In this document: in pieces, positions 17,594-26,483 of the stretch
How the letters are laid out: each line of letters opens with the position of its first letter
How positions within the stretch are numbered: the stretch's first letter is position 1
Source of the DNA: Dictyoglomus turgidum DSM 6724
GTDB taxonomy: Bacteria; Dictyoglomota; Dictyoglomia; Dictyoglomales; Dictyoglomaceae
Length of the DNA stretch: 64,000 bases
Direction: 5' to 3'
NCBI RefSeq assembly: GCF_000021645.1
Contig: NC_011661.1
Span: 1,396,723-1,460,722 of the forward strand
The notes under the pieces: generated by a model
Told to the model about the DNA's origin: nothing
The model's database searches: none
What the model saw: the letters and a program-made list of their open reading frames with translations, nothing else
Translations under genes and position numbers: made by a program

Positions 17594-18194
17594 TCTTTTT
17601 ACCCCCTGAATATCTATTTAATTTTACCTCTCCATTCTCTACATAGACCCAATAACCAACTCCAGTTTTTTCCTTTTTAATTTTAGATAAATCTAATATA
17701 TACCTTGCTATCTGTATTTTTTCAGGTTCAAGTTCGAGAGCAAAAATAGTTGCCTTATCATTATTCTCATATCCTGCCCAGATAGAGCCTCTAACCTTTC
17801 CCAACACAAAAACATTTTTATTGCAAATTATTTCTGATCCTGAATTAACATCTCCTATAACAAGTAAATTATCTTTTACATTTAAAGATTTACCACTTCT
17901 TATAGGACCTAAGACTATCTTAGCATTGTTAGAATTTGAAATCCTTAACCTATATAGTTCTTTGCTTAGCATTATACCATATTTTTCATAGATTTCCTTC
18001 CGGAATTCCTGCCAATCTTCATCTTTTATGTCCTTACCTTGAAAATCCACATATATACTACTTCCTTTCAAAAAACCTTCCTTGCTTTTTATTTCATCGA
18101 CGATCAAATTTCTTATCTCATCCCAATTAAGATTAGGATCAATAATAATTTTTATTCCTTCTTTTAAATCACCTTTAAAAGATATTTTACTCAA
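17586..18194 (-). CDS. minC: Septum site-determining inhibitor of FtsZ
   Basis: 202 aa. The N-terminal region (about 1-90) is a divergent FtsZ-binding domain. The C-terminal beta-helix carries GPIRSGKSLNVKDNLLVIGD and VFVLGKVRGSIWAGYENND, the MinD-binding signature region. Position between mrdA and minD supports the call, since the N-terminal half alone is weakly conserved. ATG overlaps the mrdA stop (ATGA). Confidence 0.92.
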   Translation of the reverse strand: MSKISFKGDLKEGIKIIIDPNLNWDEIRNLIVDEIKSKEGFLKGSSIYVDFQGKDIKDEDWQEFRKEIYEKYGIMLSKELYRLRISNSNNAKIVLGPIRSGKSLNVKDNLLVIGDVNSGSEIICNKNVFVLGKVRGSIWAGYENNDKATIFALELEPEKIQIARYILDLSKIKKEKTGVGYWVYVENGEVKLNRYSGGKKNG

Positions 18195-19915
18195 TTTTTA
18201 ACTCCCCCTTTGACTATGTATTCTATTACCTTTTTAGCTATAGGAGCTGCTCTACCACCACCACTTTTACCATGTTCCACAAATACCGTAACCACATATT
18301 GAGGATTTTCTGAAGGAAAAAAACAGGAGAACCACGCATGACTTTCCCCATGAGGATTTTCTGCGGTCCCAGTCTTTCCAGATATATTAACTCCAGGTAT
18401 ACGAGTTGCCAAACCTGTTCCCTCATCAACTACTTTTTTCATACCCTTTTTCAATACTGCCCAAGAATTTTGGCTTATACTTACCTTCCCTACCACTTCA
18501 GGGTTAATAACTTCTTCTTTACCATCCATCCCTATAATTTTAGAGACCAAATGAGGTTTATATAAAATCCCTTCTGTAGCAATCATACTCATCATAGCAT
18601 GTATCTCCATAGGCGTAACAAGAATATATCCTTGACCAATAGAAAGATTAAGGGTATCTCCAGGATACCATGGTTCTCTCAATCTTTCCATCTTCCATTC
18701 CCTAGAAGGAATAAATCCCTTTAGCTCTCCAGGTATATCAATACCAGTCTTAGAATCCAAAAAAAACCTTTTAGCATAATCTTCAATGCTTTTATCTCCA
18801 ATCCTTAACCCTACATTAAAAAATACAACATTACAAGACTGAGCTATTCCCTCAATGAAATCTAAATGACCATGTCCTCCTTTTTTCCAACACCTAAATG
18901 TATATTTACCTATCTTATACTCCCCAGGACAATAAAATCTATCTTCTGAAGAAACTTTATTATTTTCAAGAGCAGAAAGAGCAACTACAAGTTTAAAGAT
19001 TGAACCCGGAGGATAAAGAGAGGAAATAGCACGATTATTTAAAGGATTATCAGGATTTTTAATTAATTCTTCCCATTCTTTCTTAGTAAAACCTTCAATA
19101 AATTTGTTAGGATCAAAAGAGGGATGACTAACAAGAGCCAATATCTCTCCAGTCCAAGGATTAGAAACAATAACTACTCCTTTCTCTTCTCCTAATGCCT
19201 CTTCTGCAACTTTTTGAAGTTCAATATCAATAGTTGATACTATTGACCTACCTGGAATAGGATCTTTTTGGGCAGTAATAATCTTTTTCTCTCTATAAGC
19301 ATACAAAGAAATCCCTCTAAAACCCTTTTTACCCCTTAATATTTTTTCATAACTCGCCTCTAAACCATATTTTCCACTCTTTTCTCCTAAGGAATAATCT
19401 AATTCTTCATTTTCTAATTCGTCTTTACTAACCTCTCCCATATAACCGATTATATGAGAAGCTATACTTCCATATGGATAAAATCTATCAAACTCCATAT
19501 TTATGGTAAAGGAAGGAAGGTAATCTCGACTTACCTCTAATAAAATAATTTCCTTTGGGGTAAGTTTTCTTTTTAACAAATAAGCTGGCATATAAGGTGA
19601 TATTTTAGAATAAATTTTTTGGAGATCTTCCATCTTGAGCCCTAATATCTCTGCTAAGTTTTTTACTTTTTCTTTGTCAAACTTATAAGGAGGAATTAAA
19701 TATACAGAATAAACTATTTTATTCTCCGCTAACACATTATTATTCCTATCATAAATTAAACCTCTAGGAGCAGGAAGCACCATTGATTTTAAATAATTTC
19801 TTTGGGAAAGATCCACATAAAAATCCTTGTTATAAACTTGCAAATAGAAAAACCGTAACAAGATTATTACCAAACAGAGTTCTATGATTCTTTTGAAAAT
19901 TAATTCCCTACTCAT
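18191..19915 (-). CDS. mrdA: Penicillin-binding protein 2 (rod-shape transpeptidase)
   Basis: 574 aa class B PBP that cross-links peptidoglycan during elongation. An N-terminal membrane anchor (LCLVIILLRFFYLQVY) is followed by the dimerisation region (APRGLIYDRNNNVLAEN). Transpeptidase motifs: YPPGSIFKL (SxxK serine), SCNVVF (SxN) and ISGKTGTAE (KTG). Position after mreD is the usual mreBCD-mrdA order. No rodA follows; minC does. ATG overlaps the mreD stop. Confidence 0.96.
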   Translation of the reverse strand: MSRELIFKRIIELCLVIILLRFFYLQVYNKDFYVDLSQRNYLKSMVLPAPRGLIYDRNNNVLAENKIVYSVYLIPPYKFDKEKVKNLAEILGLKMEDLQKIYSKISPYMPAYLLKRKLTPKEIILLEVSRDYLPSFTINMEFDRFYPYGSIASHIIGYMGEVSKDELENEELDYSLGEKSGKYGLEASYEKILRGKKGFRGISLYAYREKKIITAQKDPIPGRSIVSTIDIELQKVAEEALGEEKGVVIVSNPWTGEILALVSHPSFDPNKFIEGFTKKEWEELIKNPDNPLNNRAISSLYPPGSIFKLVVALSALENNKVSSEDRFYCPGEYKIGKYTFRCWKKGGHGHLDFIEGIAQSCNVVFFNVGLRIGDKSIEDYAKRFFLDSKTGIDIPGELKGFIPSREWKMERLREPWYPGDTLNLSIGQGYILVTPMEIHAMMSMIATEGILYKPHLVSKIIGMDGKEEVINPEVVGKVSISQNSWAVLKKGMKKVVDEGTGLATRIPGVNISGKTGTAENPHGESHAWFSCFFPSENPQYVVTVFVEHGKSGGGRAAPIAKKVIEYIVKGGVKN

Positions 19916-20361
19916 TCTTTTTCTTCATTAGAATATATCTCAGGAATTAGAAAATAAAGAGGAATAAAAAATAAAAGATTAATACTCAAATATTTTAAAA
20001 AATTCAGCCAGTAATTAACATCAACTCTATAACCTGTTCTCCAAAAGATAAAAGAATAAACACTTAAGCTTATTACCAGAAAAAAAGAGGCACTCTTATG
20101 TATATAGATGAAACTTCTTCTCCATATGCCTATTATTACTTCCATGATTGCCCAATATAGCACTATTCCTACCACAGGGGCTGAGGAAAACATCCTTGAG
20201 ATTAAGATAAAAATCAAGGAAATTCCTTGAAAGTATTTTTTCTTAAAAACTAAAAAAACAAAAAATATCACTAAAAAATCAGGAACAACACCTAAAACTC
20301 TTATTTGGGTTTGCAATATTCCTATCAAAAATGCAAAAACAAAAATTAAAACTTTACGCAA
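19912..20361 (-). CDS. mreD: Rod shape-determining membrane protein MreD
   Basis: 149 aa, very hydrophobic with about four to five transmembrane segments; sequence conservation is low, as usual for MreD. Opening [19 protein letters not shown] and VVPDFLVIFFVFLVF fit the family. Identity rests largely on its place between mreC and mrdA. Overlaps mreC by 16 nt. Confidence 0.85.
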   Translation of the reverse strand: MRKVLIFVFAFLIGILQTQIRVLGVVPDFLVIFFVFLVFKKKYFQGISLIFILISRMFSSAPVVGIVLYWAIMEVIIGIWRRSFIYIHKSASFFLVISLSVYSFIFWRTGYRVDVNYWLNFLKYLSINLLFFIPLYFLIPEIYSNEEKE

Positions 20362-21152
20362 ATCGCAACTCCCTCGATATTAGAAATATCCTCAAAGGGC
20401 AAAATTTTCATATTTGAAAAAGAGAATATTGCTTTTTCTTTTAAATCAGCAATGTACCCAATCTTAAGCCCATAAGGAATGTTATCCTCTGTTCCAGACG
20501 TTATTATTGTATTTCCTTCTTTTATACCGTGATCAGAGAAAAGATAAGCCATCTCCATATGGTCGTATCCCCCTCTTAATATTCCTTGATCCTTAGTCTC
20601 TAAAACAGTGACTCCAAGTACAAAGTTAGGATCATATATGGTCCTAACTATTGAATAATGCTTTTCGGTCCTTACAACTCTACCAACCACTTGATCTTTG
20701 TATAAAACAGGCATTCCTACCTTCACCTTATCCAAATACCCTTTATTTACTTTTAATTCTAAATTCCATTTAATAGGATCTCTTCCTACAATATCCGCAT
20801 AGATTATCTCTATATTTTTATCTGCCAAGTCTTTTAACCAAGGGATATAATCTTCTCTTTTCTTTATATTTTCTAAAATTAGCTTCAAATTTTGATTTTC
20901 CTTGTATAAACTGAGTATTTCTGTTTGTAATTCTGCAATCTCTTTTTGTAAACTTTCTGTCATAGTTATGTATGACTTAATATCGTCAAAAGTTCTTTGA
21001 AGATTATAAAAAAAACGATTAAAAGAGTATTGTATTCTAAAGGCTATACTTTCCAAATAACCAGCAGACCATAGAATTATGGTTAAAAAGAGCAAAAATA
21101 GAATTATCCTCCATATATTTTTATTTTTTCCATCAATAATTTTCCGATGCAT
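20346..21152 (-). CDS. mreC: Rod shape-determining protein MreC
   Basis: About 268 aa: short cytoplasmic tail, one transmembrane helix ([18 protein letters not shown]), coiled coil ([20 protein letters not shown]), then a periplasmic beta domain ([29 protein letters not shown]). Start is not certain: ATG at 21152 lies 20 nt before the mreB stop with no Shine-Dalgarno, implying coupling; the frame is open further upstream inside mreB, but that would give an unusual long tail. Scaffolds the elongation complex. Confidence 0.92.
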   Translation of the reverse strand: MHRKIIDGKNKNIWRIILFLLFLTIILWSAGYLESIAFRIQYSFNRFFYNLQRTFDDIKSYITMTESLQKEIAELQTEILSLYKENQNLKLILENIKKREDYIPWLKDLADKNIEIIYADIVGRDPIKWNLELKVNKGYLDKVKVGMPVLYKDQVVGRVVRTEKHYSIVRTIYDPNFVLGVTVLETKDQGILRGGYDHMEMAYLFSDHGIKEGNTIITSGTEDNIPYGLKIGYIADLKEKAIFSFSNMKILPFEDISNIEGVAICVKF

Positions 21153-22179
21153 TAGAAAGTACTTGTTTATATCTTTCAAATTCTTCAATGATTTTTCCTG
21201 TACCCTTAACCACACAAAGAAGAGGCTCCTCTGCTACTATGGTTGAAACACCTATCTGTTCAGAAATATAAGTATCTAATCCTCTCAAAAGTGCTCCTCC
21301 ACCTGCAAGGACTATACCTTTATCAATTATATCTGCAGCAAGTTCTGGTGGAGTCTTTTCAAGAGTTTCTCTTATTGACTCCACAATAATGTCAACAGTA
21401 TCTTTTAAAGCATCCCTTATCTCTTCAGAACTAAGTTCCACGTTTCTTGGAACACCTGTCAGAAGATCTCTACCCTTTACCTCTATATACTCCTTCTTTT
21501 CTTCTCCAAAAGCAACATTTCCGAGTTTAATTTTAATCTCCTCAGCAGTACGTTCTCCGATGAAAAGATTGTACTTCTTTTTAATATAATGAATTATTGC
21601 TTCGTCCATCTCGTCTCCAGCAACCTTTATTGATGTACTTACCACTATTCCTCCCAAAGAAATCACTGCTATTTCCGTAGTACCACCACCAATATCTACA
21701 ATAATATTCCCAGAAGGCTCCCAGATAGGAAGATCTGCGCCAAGAGCACTGGCTATAGGCTCAGTGACCAGTAGTACATCTCTTGCTCCAGCAGAATAAG
21801 CCGTGTCAATAACAGCCCTTCTCTCTACAGGTGTAGTACCTGAAGGGATACCTATGACCATCCTAGGACTTACTAAGAAATCTCTTTTATTATGTACTTT
21901 ATCGATAAAATAACGTATCATCTTTTCTGCTGCATCAAAATCAGCTATAACACCATCTTTTAAAGGTCTTATAGTTATTATCTCTTCTGGGGTTCTTCCA
22001 AGCATTCTCTTTGCTTCTTCCCCTACTGCGACAACCTTCTTATCGCTTCTTCTTATAGCAACCATTGAAGGTTCAAAAGCAACAATTCCTTTTCCTCTCA
22101 CATATACTACTGTATTAGCAGTTCCAAGATCAATTCCTAGATCTTTTGAAAAAAGCCCTGATAAAAAGTTAAATGCCAT
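21133..22179 (-). CDS. mreB: Actin-like rod shape protein MreB
   Basis: 348 aa. [20 protein letters not shown] (phosphate 1), [36 protein letters not shown] (phosphate 2) and [15 protein letters not shown] (adenosine motif). Forms membrane-associated filaments that guide lateral wall synthesis. Well-placed AAGGAGGAG before the ATG. First gene of the mre-min cluster. Confidence 0.98.
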   Translation of the reverse strand: MAFNFLSGLFSKDLGIDLGTANTVVYVRGKGIVAFEPSMVAIRRSDKKVVAVGEEAKRMLGRTPEEIITIRPLKDGVIADFDAAEKMIRYFIDKVHNKRDFLVSPRMVIGIPSGTTPVERRAVIDTAYSAGARDVLLVTEPIASALGADLPIWEPSGNIIVDIGGGTTEIAVISLGGIVVSTSIKVAGDEMDEAIIHYIKKKYNLFIGERTAEEIKIKLGNVAFGEEKKEYIEVKGRDLLTGVPRNVELSSEEIRDALKDTVDIIVESIRETLEKTPPELAADIIDKGIVLAGGGALLRGLDTYISEQIGVSTIVAEEPLLCVVKGTGKIIEEFERYKQVLSNASENY

Positions 22180-22217
22180 AACTCCTCCTTCTTTCCATTT
22201 TAGGATTTTTTTAATTT

Positions 22218-22223
22218 ATTATA
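22218..22223 (-). promoter_or_regulatory. Possible -10 box for mreB
   Basis: Perfect TATAAT on the minus strand at the end of maf, about 40 nt before the mreB ATG. No good -35 at normal spacing, so this is only a candidate for an internal promoter of the shape/division cluster. Confidence 0.3.
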
Positions 22224-22800
22224 AAAGGCTATATCCAAATCTATTCAAAAGAGAATTTAGCCTTACCAAAGGCAATCCAACTATATTATAGTAATCGCCC
22301 TCTATTTTTTCAACGAGCAAAGCTCCTTTCCCCTGAATTCCATAAGCACCTGCTTTATCCATAGGTTCCCCTGTAGCTACGTACCTTTCAATCTCTTCAT
22401 CAGAGTAATCTCTCATCTTAACCTTACTTCTTACTACAGAAGTTAGTACTTTCTCCTCAGGAGTTTCCATAACAGCAACCCCTGAAAAGACAAAGTGATA
22501 TCTATCTCTTAATCTCTTTAATATCCTTATGGCATCCCTCTCATCCTTAGGTTTTCCTATAATTTCTCCATCAAGTACCACTACAGTATCAGCCCCAATT
22601 ATTATTGCATTTCTATACTCTTCAGCAACTTTTTGAACCTTTTTAAGGGCATTACTTTTAACTATGTCCACAGGAGACCTTCTCTCACTATTACCCTCCT
22701 CTTCAACATTAGGCGAAACTACTTTGAAATCTATGCCTATTTGACCTAATAAATAAATTCTTCTTGGTGAATTAGATGCTAATATTATTTCTTTTCTCAT
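22219..22800 (-). CDS. maf: Maf-family nucleoside triphosphate pyrophosphatase
   Basis: 193 aa. ILASNSPRRIYLL at the N-terminus, IIGADTVVVLDGEIIGKP and PMDKAGAYGIQGKGALLVEKI are the family motifs. Hydrolyses noncanonical or modified dNTP/NTP (dTTP/UTP class likely) to the monophosphate. Frequently placed just upstream of mreB, as here. ATG overlaps the yitT stop. Confidence 0.95.
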   Translation of the reverse strand: MRKEIILASNSPRRIYLLGQIGIDFKVVSPNVEEEGNSERRSPVDIVKSNALKKVQKVAEEYRNAIIIGADTVVVLDGEIIGKPKDERDAIRILKRLRDRYHFVFSGVAVMETPEEKVLTSVVRSKVKMRDYSDEEIERYVATGEPMDKAGAYGIQGKGALLVEKIEGDYYNIVGLPLVRLNSLLNRFGYSLL

Positions 22801-23633
22801 CTTTGAAAAGATTTGAATCCCTCCCCTAATACTTCATGGGCTGGAGAAATTACCACAAAAGCTTTCGGATCACAATTATGAATAATCTCTTTTAGTTTTG
22901 CAACTTCCGATTGACTCACTACACAGTATAAAATCTCTCTATCCTTTCCTGTATACATACCTTTACCGTAAAAAATGGTTACTCCTCTTCCGAGATCTCT
23001 AAGTATTCTTTCCCCAATCTCTCTGGGTTTATCAGAAAAAACCAAGGCTGCCTTAGTATAAGATAAACCTTGTTGCACCAAATCAATAGCATATCCTTGA
23101 ATCAAGATTACAAGTAAAGCATAAAGCGCTAAAACAAAATCAAAAATAAAACCAGCAGAGAGTACAATCATACCATCAATAATAAGTAAAGCTTGTCCAA
23201 GATTAAGTCCTGTAAAATGAGATAAAACTTGAGCAAGTATATCAGTTCCCCCAGTAGACCCTCCATATTTAAAAACAATTCCAAGACCAATACCTCCTAA
23301 AATACCACCATAAACGGTAGCAAGAATAGGATCTCTCACTTGAGGAAGTCTAAAGATGGTTAGGAAATCAATAAATAAGGAAAGAATCACAGTGCCGTAA
23401 ACAGTCTTTATCCCAAAATGAATTCCAAGAACTTTAATTCCAAGTAAAAATATAGGTATATTCAAAAGAAGCATCATGATTCCAACAGGAGTTTTAAAAA
23501 TGTGATATAAAATAATAGCAATACCACTAACTCCCCCTCCAACAAGTTTATTGGGTACTAAAAAGATATCTATACTTAAAGCTATAAGAAAAGCTCCAAA
23601 AGAAATACCCAAAAAATTAATTAACTTCTTCAT
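22797..23633 (-). CDS. yitT: YitT-family membrane protein (DUF161/DUF2179)
   Basis: 278 aa. Five to six membrane segments with GGGVSGIAIILYH, GGSTGGTDILAQVL and FVLALYALLVILIQGYAIDLVQ, then a cytoplasmic DUF2179 domain (LGRGVTIFYGKGMYTGKDRE). A broadly conserved family whose substrate is not established. It sits between a cell-wall glycosyltransferase and maf, and overlaps the former by 17 nt. Confidence 0.88.
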   Translation of the reverse strand: MKKLINFLGISFGAFLIALSIDIFLVPNKLVGGGVSGIAIILYHIFKTPVGIMMLLLNIPIFLLGIKVLGIHFGIKTVYGTVILSLFIDFLTIFRLPQVRDPILATVYGGILGGIGLGIVFKYGGSTGGTDILAQVLSHFTGLNLGQALLIIDGMIVLSAGFIFDFVLALYALLVILIQGYAIDLVQQGLSYTKAALVFSDKPREIGERILRDLGRGVTIFYGKGMYTGKDREILYCVVSQSEVAKLKEIIHNCDPKAFVVISPAHEVLGEGFKSFQR

Positions 23634-24357
23634 GATCCTTATACCTAAAATAAAATCTTATAAATCTTATAAGATTTGGAAATCTGCTTAATATTCTTTT
23701 TGGATCTTGTAATAACCTATAGAACCACTCCAAATTTAACTCTCTTATTATTTTGGGAGCCCTTTTCTTTTTTCCAGAAAGAACATCAAAACTTCCTCCA
23801 ACCCCTATAGCTATATTCACTTTCAATTTATCCTTATATTTATCAATAAAAAACTCCTGCTTAGGAAATCCCAAAGCAACGAATAATATTTTTGCACCCG
23901 AATTATTGATTTCGCTAATAATATTTTCTTCTTCCTCCCTTTTAAAATAGCCATCCCTATATCCTGCAATCACTAAGTTAGGATATCGAATCTTAATTCT
24001 ATTCACCATACTCTCAACAACTTCTTTTTTTGCTCCGAGAAAATATATAGGAATTTTTAAGTCTTCTGCTAACTTTAAAATTTCAAGCATCGCTTCAATT
24101 CCAGGAAATCTATTTATTCTAATTCCTTTCTTCTTAGCAAGGAGAAGTATTCCAACTCCATCTGGTAAATTAACTTCAGATCTTTTTAAAACTTCTCTAA
24201 AACTCTTATCCTCAACAGTTCTTGCAATCATCTCTGCATTTGGGGTAAAAATACTTTTACAATTATCCGTACTTAAAAAGTTTTTAATATGATTTCTAAA
24301 CTCATTCATATTATCATATGAACTAAATTTGATGCCAAATATTTTTATAATCTGCAT
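23617..24357 (-). CDS. tagA: WecG/TagA/CpsF glycosyltransferase (probable ManNAc transferase)
   Basis: 246 aa GT26 enzyme. TPNAEMIARTVEDKSFREVL, NLPDGVGILLLAKKKG, FLGAKKEV and FVALGFPKQEFFIDKY are the conserved blocks. The family adds N-acetylmannosamine to lipid-linked GlcNAc. WecB, which makes UDP-ManNAc, and the pyruvyl transferase CsaB are in the same gene run, supporting a ManNAc-containing wall polymer. No membrane segment; expected peripheral at the inner membrane. Confidence 0.9.
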   Translation of the reverse strand: MQIIKIFGIKFSSYDNMNEFRNHIKNFLSTDNCKSIFTPNAEMIARTVEDKSFREVLKRSEVNLPDGVGILLLAKKKGIRINRFPGIEAMLEILKLAEDLKIPIYFLGAKKEVVESMVNRIKIRYPNLVIAGYRDGYFKREEEENIISEINNSGAKILFVALGFPKQEFFIDKYKDKLKVNIAIGVGGSFDVLSGKKKRAPKIIRELNLEWFYRLLQDPKRILSRFPNLIRFIRFYFRYKDHEEVN

Positions 24358-25370
24358 ATTTCTCTCTCAAAATCAAGTATATCCTCTCTAATTTTCTTTC
24401 TCAGACTCTCCCTCTTTGAAAGTAAATAATTCCTATAATACTGATAATCCTCCTCTATTTCATTAACATAACATAAAATTTTATCCTGTGAAAAGTCTTT
24501 TATTACAAATTTCCAATCTATTTCATAACAAAAAGCCTCCACTTTTTCATCATAGGATATAGCAATAAAGGGAATACCTAAAAGCACACTTAAAATACAA
24601 CTGTGAAGTCTCATTCCTATAAACAATCTGCAGGATGAAAAATAACTCAAAAATTCCAGGTCAGTGGGGTTAATCAACCTAATTTTTGACTTAAAGTCAT
24701 TTTCTATAAGTTCATAAATTTGTGAGTCTTTATCTTGAAAAGAAAAAAAATAAAATTCTCCGTATTTCTGGATTAAATTTTCAAGAATAGGATTAAATTC
24801 TTCAAACTTAAATCCTCTCCACTCTCTGAGACTTATTCCTACTGCCCTACTATTATTTTTTAACTCAAAAGGAAAATCCAACAAAAATACCAAATCTGCA
24901 GAAAGAACTATTTTCTCAGGTTTAACCCCCAACTTCACAAGATACTCTTTTGAAAAAGAATCTCTCACATATATCTTTTCAATTCTATTAAGAAAAACTC
25001 TTAAGAAAACCTCGTTTATCTTACTCTCTAAGGGAGAAAAACTCTGTCCAAGAAGATAAACTCTTTTTCCAAAAAGTAAAGATAAAAACAAAACAAAAAT
25101 ATAGTAGTAAAAAGATCTACTACTGGTTTTATCCTGAAATATTCCCCCTCCCCCACCTACCACCACATCAGCCCATCTTACACCCTTGAAAACATCAGTA
25201 GAAAACTTATAAAATTCTCTGATACCTTTTTGTTGCTGTTTTCTATCACTTCTATTTGTTAAAACCCCAAGATTATATTTATCTCCAAAGACTGTGATTA
25301 GACTTTTTAAAAGAAGATCATCCCCTAAATTTCCTTCACCATAATATCCAAAAAAGAGTAGCTTCAGCAT
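24345..25370 (-). CDS. csaB: Polysaccharide pyruvyl transferase (CsaB-like)
   Basis: 341 aa. FFGYYGEGNLGDDLLLKSLI near the N-terminus, VVGGGGGIFQD, YLLGQSFSPLES, and a C-terminal GMRLHSCILSVLLGIPFIAISYDEK are characteristic of CsaB. It adds a ketal-linked pyruvate to wall-polymer sugars, the ligand for SLH domains. Two nt downstream of prfB and overlapping tagA by 13 nt. Confidence 0.9.
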   Translation of the reverse strand: MLKLLFFGYYGEGNLGDDLLLKSLITVFGDKYNLGVLTNRSDRKQQQKGIREFYKFSTDVFKGVRWADVVVGGGGGIFQDKTSSRSFYYYIFVLFLSLLFGKRVYLLGQSFSPLESKINEVFLRVFLNRIEKIYVRDSFSKEYLVKLGVKPEKIVLSADLVFLLDFPFELKNNSRAVGISLREWRGFKFEEFNPILENLIQKYGEFYFFSFQDKDSQIYELIENDFKSKIRLINPTDLEFLSYFSSCRLFIGMRLHSCILSVLLGIPFIAISYDEKVEAFCYEIDWKFVIKDFSQDKILCYVNEIEEDYQYYRNYLLSKRESLRKKIREDILDFEREICRL

Positions 25371-25372
25371 GT

Positions 25373-26483
25373 TTAAGACTTATTTTTCTTTTTAAATTCA
25401 TTAAAAAGGTAAGCCTCTATGAAGGGATCTATTTCCCCATCAATAACCGCTTGGACATTCCCAATTTCAAGACCTGTTCTATGATCTTTAACCAAAGTAT
25501 AAGGGTGAAAAACATAAGATCTTATTTGATTGCCCCAACTTATCTCTTGAACTTCCCCCTTTAAAGATGCAATTTTTTCTCTTCTTTTTCTCTCTTCAAG
25601 CTCTTCCAATCTCGCCTTTAAAACCCTTAAAGCCATCTCTTTATTAGCATGTTGAGATCTCTCATTTTGACATTGAACCACTATACCTGTAGGGATATGG
25701 GTGATTCTTACAGCCGATTCTACCTTGTTTACATGTTGTCCCCCTGCACCCCCAGCTCTAAAGGTCTCTATTTTCAAATCCTCAGGCTTTATCTCTATAG
25801 TACTCTCGGGAAGTTCAGGAATTACTTCAACCAACGCAAAAGATGTATGTCTTCTGTGATTAGCATCAAAGGGTGATATCCTCACTAATCTATGCACTCC
25901 TTTTTCACCCTTTAGATAACCATAAGCCTTATCACCTTCAATTAACAAAGTAGCACTTTTTATTCCTGCTTCTTCCCCAGGTGAGATATCAAGAATTTTC
26001 ACTTGGTATCCTTTTCTTTCAGCCCATCTTATATACATTCTCAAAAGAATCTCAGTCCAGTCTTGAGCATCAGTACCGCCCGTTCCCGCATGCAAAGACA
26101 AAACAGCATTTGCCTCATCATGAGGATCCTGCAATACCATTTCAATCTCAAAATTTTTTAAACTTTTCTCTACTTCTTTTAACTTTTTTTCAAATTCCTC
26201 TTTATATTCATCTCCTTCCTCTAACAAATCTTTCCATTCAGAAAGCTCCTCTATATCGGTTTTGAGTTTTTCCCAACTTTCAATTTCCTTTTGTAACTTA
26301 TTGAATTTAGTAAGAATAGGTTTTACCTTTTCTGAATTATCCCATCTATGATTAGCAATTTCCATTTCAAGAGCTTTAAGGTCTTTTTTCTTACTTTCAA
26401 GGTCAAAGATAACCTCCTAACTTGTTGAATGTTTCAATTATCTCTTCATATTTGATTATTAGATCATTTATAGATACTACCAA
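25373..26483 (-). CDS. prfB: Peptide chain release factor 2, programmed +1 frameshift
   Basis: Ends translation at UGA and UAA. The zero-frame part starts at TTG 26483, directly after the secA TAA and served by GGGAGGAGA, and runs 26 codons to CTT-TGA (TGA at 26403-26405). A +1 slip at CTT TGA C, with the internal Shine-Dalgarno AGGAGG at 26413-26418 just upstream, continues into the main frame ([20 protein letters not shown]), giving about 369 aa. The main part has the GGQ loop [20 protein letters not shown] and the UGA-recognition region with [12 protein letters not shown]. The frameshift is the classical RF2 autoregulation: low RF2 favours slipping. Confidence 0.96.
26403..26418 (-). promoter_or_regulatory. 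prfB: Programmed +1 frameshift site of prfB
   Basis: Minus-strand sequence AGGAGG-TTAT-CTT-TGA-C: an internal ribosome-pairing element, slippery CTT and the weak context TGA C. Upstream frame is open for 26 codons from TTG 26483; the downstream frame continues as RF2. Confidence 0.95.
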
